From Exilibacterium tricleocarpae (GTDB taxonomy: Bacteria; Pseudomonadota; Gammaproteobacteria; Pseudomonadales; Cellvibrionaceae), in NCBI RefSeq assembly GCF_007004655.1, contig NZ_ML660102.1, forward strand, positions 62,001 through 126,000: a stretch of DNA of 64,000 bases, in the 5' to 3' direction. The first letter of the stretch is position 1. Each line of letters begins with the position of its first letter. Below the pieces are notes generated by a model. It saw nothing but the letters and a program-made list of their open reading frames with translations, made no database searches and was not told where the DNA came from. Both the position numbers and the translations under genes were made by a program. Positions 62,341 through 64,000 of the stretch are shown in pieces.

Positions 62341-63597
62341 TCAGTTTTGGACTACGCATGGGCTAAACTGCGGCAATTCATCCATCGCCTCAACTGAATA
62401 TACTTCACGGCCAAATAACATTGGATAGTGAAAACGCCTCAGCTCAGCATGAAAATCCCGTACGCACGCAATATAACGCATATGCTGAGTAATGTCCGTC
62501 TCGGCTGATTTTGTCAGCCAGCGGTCTACCATTAGAGGCGGTGACAATGCGGACACCCAACCCATCCTGGCGTCTCGCCCGGCAATGCGTTGCGAGAGTG
62601 CAGTCGACATAGGCTCTACCTGTTGATCACCCACTTGTTGAAACGCGTAATACCATTTCCACTCAAAAGATCCTTCAATTCCTGCGTAGTCTCGCCATTC
62701 GGGGTGGACTTCAAGAAAGCGTGACATAGTCGCTTGCTTGGGAAGATCCCAGGCATCGTTTACGGTTTCCCGTTGCGTTAAAAGTATTTCCCCGCCATTA
62801 GGCACCTCAACCCATCGTTCTACAGCGGATTTCCCAACGACAGGCACGAGACTCGTGACCACTAGCCAAGTGCCAAACAAAATAGCTGCTGCGGTAATTC
62901 CCTCTATTTTTCGACTGGTAACCACGCGACATATGACCAGCCAGAACAATGCGTGAAGCAATACGGGTGCCAGCACGAGAAAGCCCGAGTAAAACTTCGC
63001 GCCGGAAATAAGTAGTGCAATTAAAAACGGTACAATAATAACCAAAAACAAGAGCACTACACGGGCAAACGCACGATCGAACAACACCCCCTTCCCTCTG
63101 CGGCTGCTTGCGCATAAGAGTTCATAGCGGGATTCGCGGCGTTCGCGTGCGTCAAGATCGTAGAGCAAACCAATTATTAGAAGCGGTAATAATATGGAGA
63201 CAAGGTAGTTGAAGTCGAGTTTACCCAGGTAGGCCAGCTCCGGATTACTCTGGTCTGCCTCATAGATCTGGCCCTCGAGTGCGAGCATTTTCACCCGATG
63301 TTTCCACGGTAGTTCGTCGCGCAACCCCAAAGCGGCAAAGGCCAATTCGGAGGGCGGGTCGTAAGTGAGGTGAAGCATATAGTAGGCAGCACCACCGGCG
63401 TCACCTTGTTGAGGAAGCACATATGCCTGATCTTTTTGCGCCTCACTTTTAAGTGTCGCCAATTGGCTTTCTTGCTGCCTGACTTCATAAAGACCATTCG
63501 CCAGCGAGAAGCCTGAGAGCATGAATGCCAATAGTAGCGTCCAACGCACAATGGACTCGGTTAAAGCAAAACGAATTTCTCGGATTAAGTTAGCCAT
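62341..63597 (-). CDS. DUF3526 ABC-2-type membrane protein
   Basis: The 418-residue membrane protein has an N-terminal helix (TLLLAFMLSGFSLANG), a periplasmic region with YMLHLTYDPPSELAFAALGLRD, a group of helices (LVSILLPLLIIGLLYDLDARERR, VVLLFLVIIVPFLIALLISG) and a long C-terminal soluble part. This is the DUF3526 layout, a permease-like group usually paired with an ABC ATPase. It overlaps the next gene by 8 bp; two consecutive DUF3526 genes are typical. The ATPase is presumably beyond the window. Confidence 0.8.
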   Translation of the reverse strand: MANLIREIRFALTESIVRWTLLLAFMLSGFSLANGLYEVRQQESQLATLKSEAQKDQAYVLPQQGDAGGAAYYMLHLTYDPPSELAFAALGLRDELPWKHRVKMLALEGQIYEADQSNPELAYLGKLDFNYLVSILLPLLIIGLLYDLDARERRESRYELLCASSRRGKGVLFDRAFARVVLLFLVIIVPFLIALLISGAKFYSGFLVLAPVLLHALFWLVICRVVTSRKIEGITAAAILFGTWLVVTSLVPVVGKSAVERWVEVPNGGEILLTQRETVNDAWDLPKQATMSRFLEVHPEWRDYAGIEGSFEWKWYYAFQQVGDQQVEPMSTALSQRIAGRDARMGWVSALSPPLMVDRWLTKSAETDITQHMRYIACVRDFHAELRRFHYPMLFGREVYSVEAMDELPQFSPCVVQN

Positions 63598-64000
63598 CGT
63601 TATTTTTAAACACGCGTTGCATTCCGGTAATACCGAGCCAAGCAGAGCAGATGTACCAGAACAAGAGAATTAGGAGTTGTGGCAGAGAGTCAAGCAAGCG
63701 TTCACTCAAACTTCTCGGCTGCCAAGGGAAGTCTTTCAATAGCCGCCAGTTTTCAGAGGACACGCGTGTTCGCTGCTCCGCTCGATCATCGCTTCCACGC
63801 CGAATATCATCGGCATAGGACAGTTTTTCGGCATGCAATGAGTTAAGTTTTTGCACGAAGTCGTAACGCAAGGCTTCAGCGTCCCGCAAAAACTGATGAT
63901 GTTGGGATAGGTCCGTACTTGCCATTGAGAGTGAAAAGGATTTTATTGCAAGTGCCGGTGACAATACATTAAACACTCTTGCCACTTGCGTCTGTTTAGC
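63590..64000 (-). CDS. DUF3526 protein, 5' part cut by the window edge
   Basis: The reading frame is open to base 64000, so the start lies outside; the GTG at 63985 is internal. The visible 137 residues contain the DUF3526 C-terminal pattern NVLSPALAIKSFSLSMASTD, HHQFLRDAEALRYDFVQKLN and a last membrane helix (LPQLLILLFWYICSAWLGIT). It would form a heteromeric ABC-2 permease with the overlapping downstream gene. Confidence 0.8.
   Translation of the reverse strand, partial: AKQTQVARVFNVLSPALAIKSFSLSMASTDLSQHHQFLRDAEALRYDFVQKLNSLHAEKLSYADDIRRGSDDRAEQRTRVSSENWRLLKDFPWQPRSLSERLLDSLPQLLILLFWYICSAWLGITGMQRVFKNNDG

Overview
The window reads as chromosomal DNA of a marine-type gammaproteobacterium, most likely a polysaccharide-degrading member of the Cellvibrionales (inference). 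The grounds are several TonB-dependent receptors, a GH16 enzyme carrying CBM10 and CBM6 modules (CBM10 is typical of Cellvibrio and Saccharophagus relatives), a polysaccharide-lyase locus with TonB uptake, and a complete nitrate-respiration operon. Coding density is high. No tRNA, rRNA, CRISPR array, insertion sequence or prophage was recognised.

Layout. 0.5-2.8 kb: histidine kinase and OmpR-type regulator. 3.2-5.2 kb: secreted M19-type dipeptidase. 5.5-9.1 kb: AraC regulator and a large secreted FN3 protein with a possible MACPF-like core. 9.5-12.8 kb: SRPBCC protein, then a LysR gene divergent from a double cupin and an arylmalonate-decarboxylase/maleate-isomerase-like gene. 13.6-29.0 kb: a catabolic locus with a secreted beta-propeller lyase, IclR regulator, two enolase-superfamily dehydratase/cycloisomerases, a DapA-family lyase, TonB receptor, SDR, DgoK-type kinase, a fused KDPGal aldolase-SMP-30 lactonase, a sodium/solute symporter and a GH88/105 unsaturated uronyl hydrolase. 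Together they can cut a uronic-acid-containing polysaccharide outside the cell, import the oligomers and take sugar acids to pyruvate plus a triose phosphate. Two similar palindromes and a 16-bp repeat array are candidate operators.

29.0-40.8 kb: narK1-narK2-narGHJI on the minus strand with a FNR-like box upstream, divergent from an unusual regulator that fuses a nitrate/nitrite-sensing NIT domain to a CRP/FNR module with a C-terminal cysteine cluster. 40.9-46.5 kb: ArsR regulator, tiny ORFs, glutathione S-transferase, FAD-linked oxidase, a second CRP-family regulator and an S41 protease lipoprotein. 46.7-48.2 kb: GH16-CBM10-CBM6.

48.4-59.5 kb: the most interesting region. Two divergent operons (ATP-grasp, DUF364, MFS exporter and two TonB receptors one way; GHMP kinase, SbnA-like PLP enzyme and DUF418 membrane protein the other) share a palindrome that matches the gammaproteobacterial Zur consensus at 14 of 15 positions. 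This looks like an uncharacterised zinc-controlled small metallophore system with synthesis, export and re-import. 59.6-64.0 kb: a MacB/FtsX-type ABC pair divergent from a DUF3299 lipoprotein, with a second Zur-like site between them, then two DUF3526 permease genes, the last cut by the window edge.
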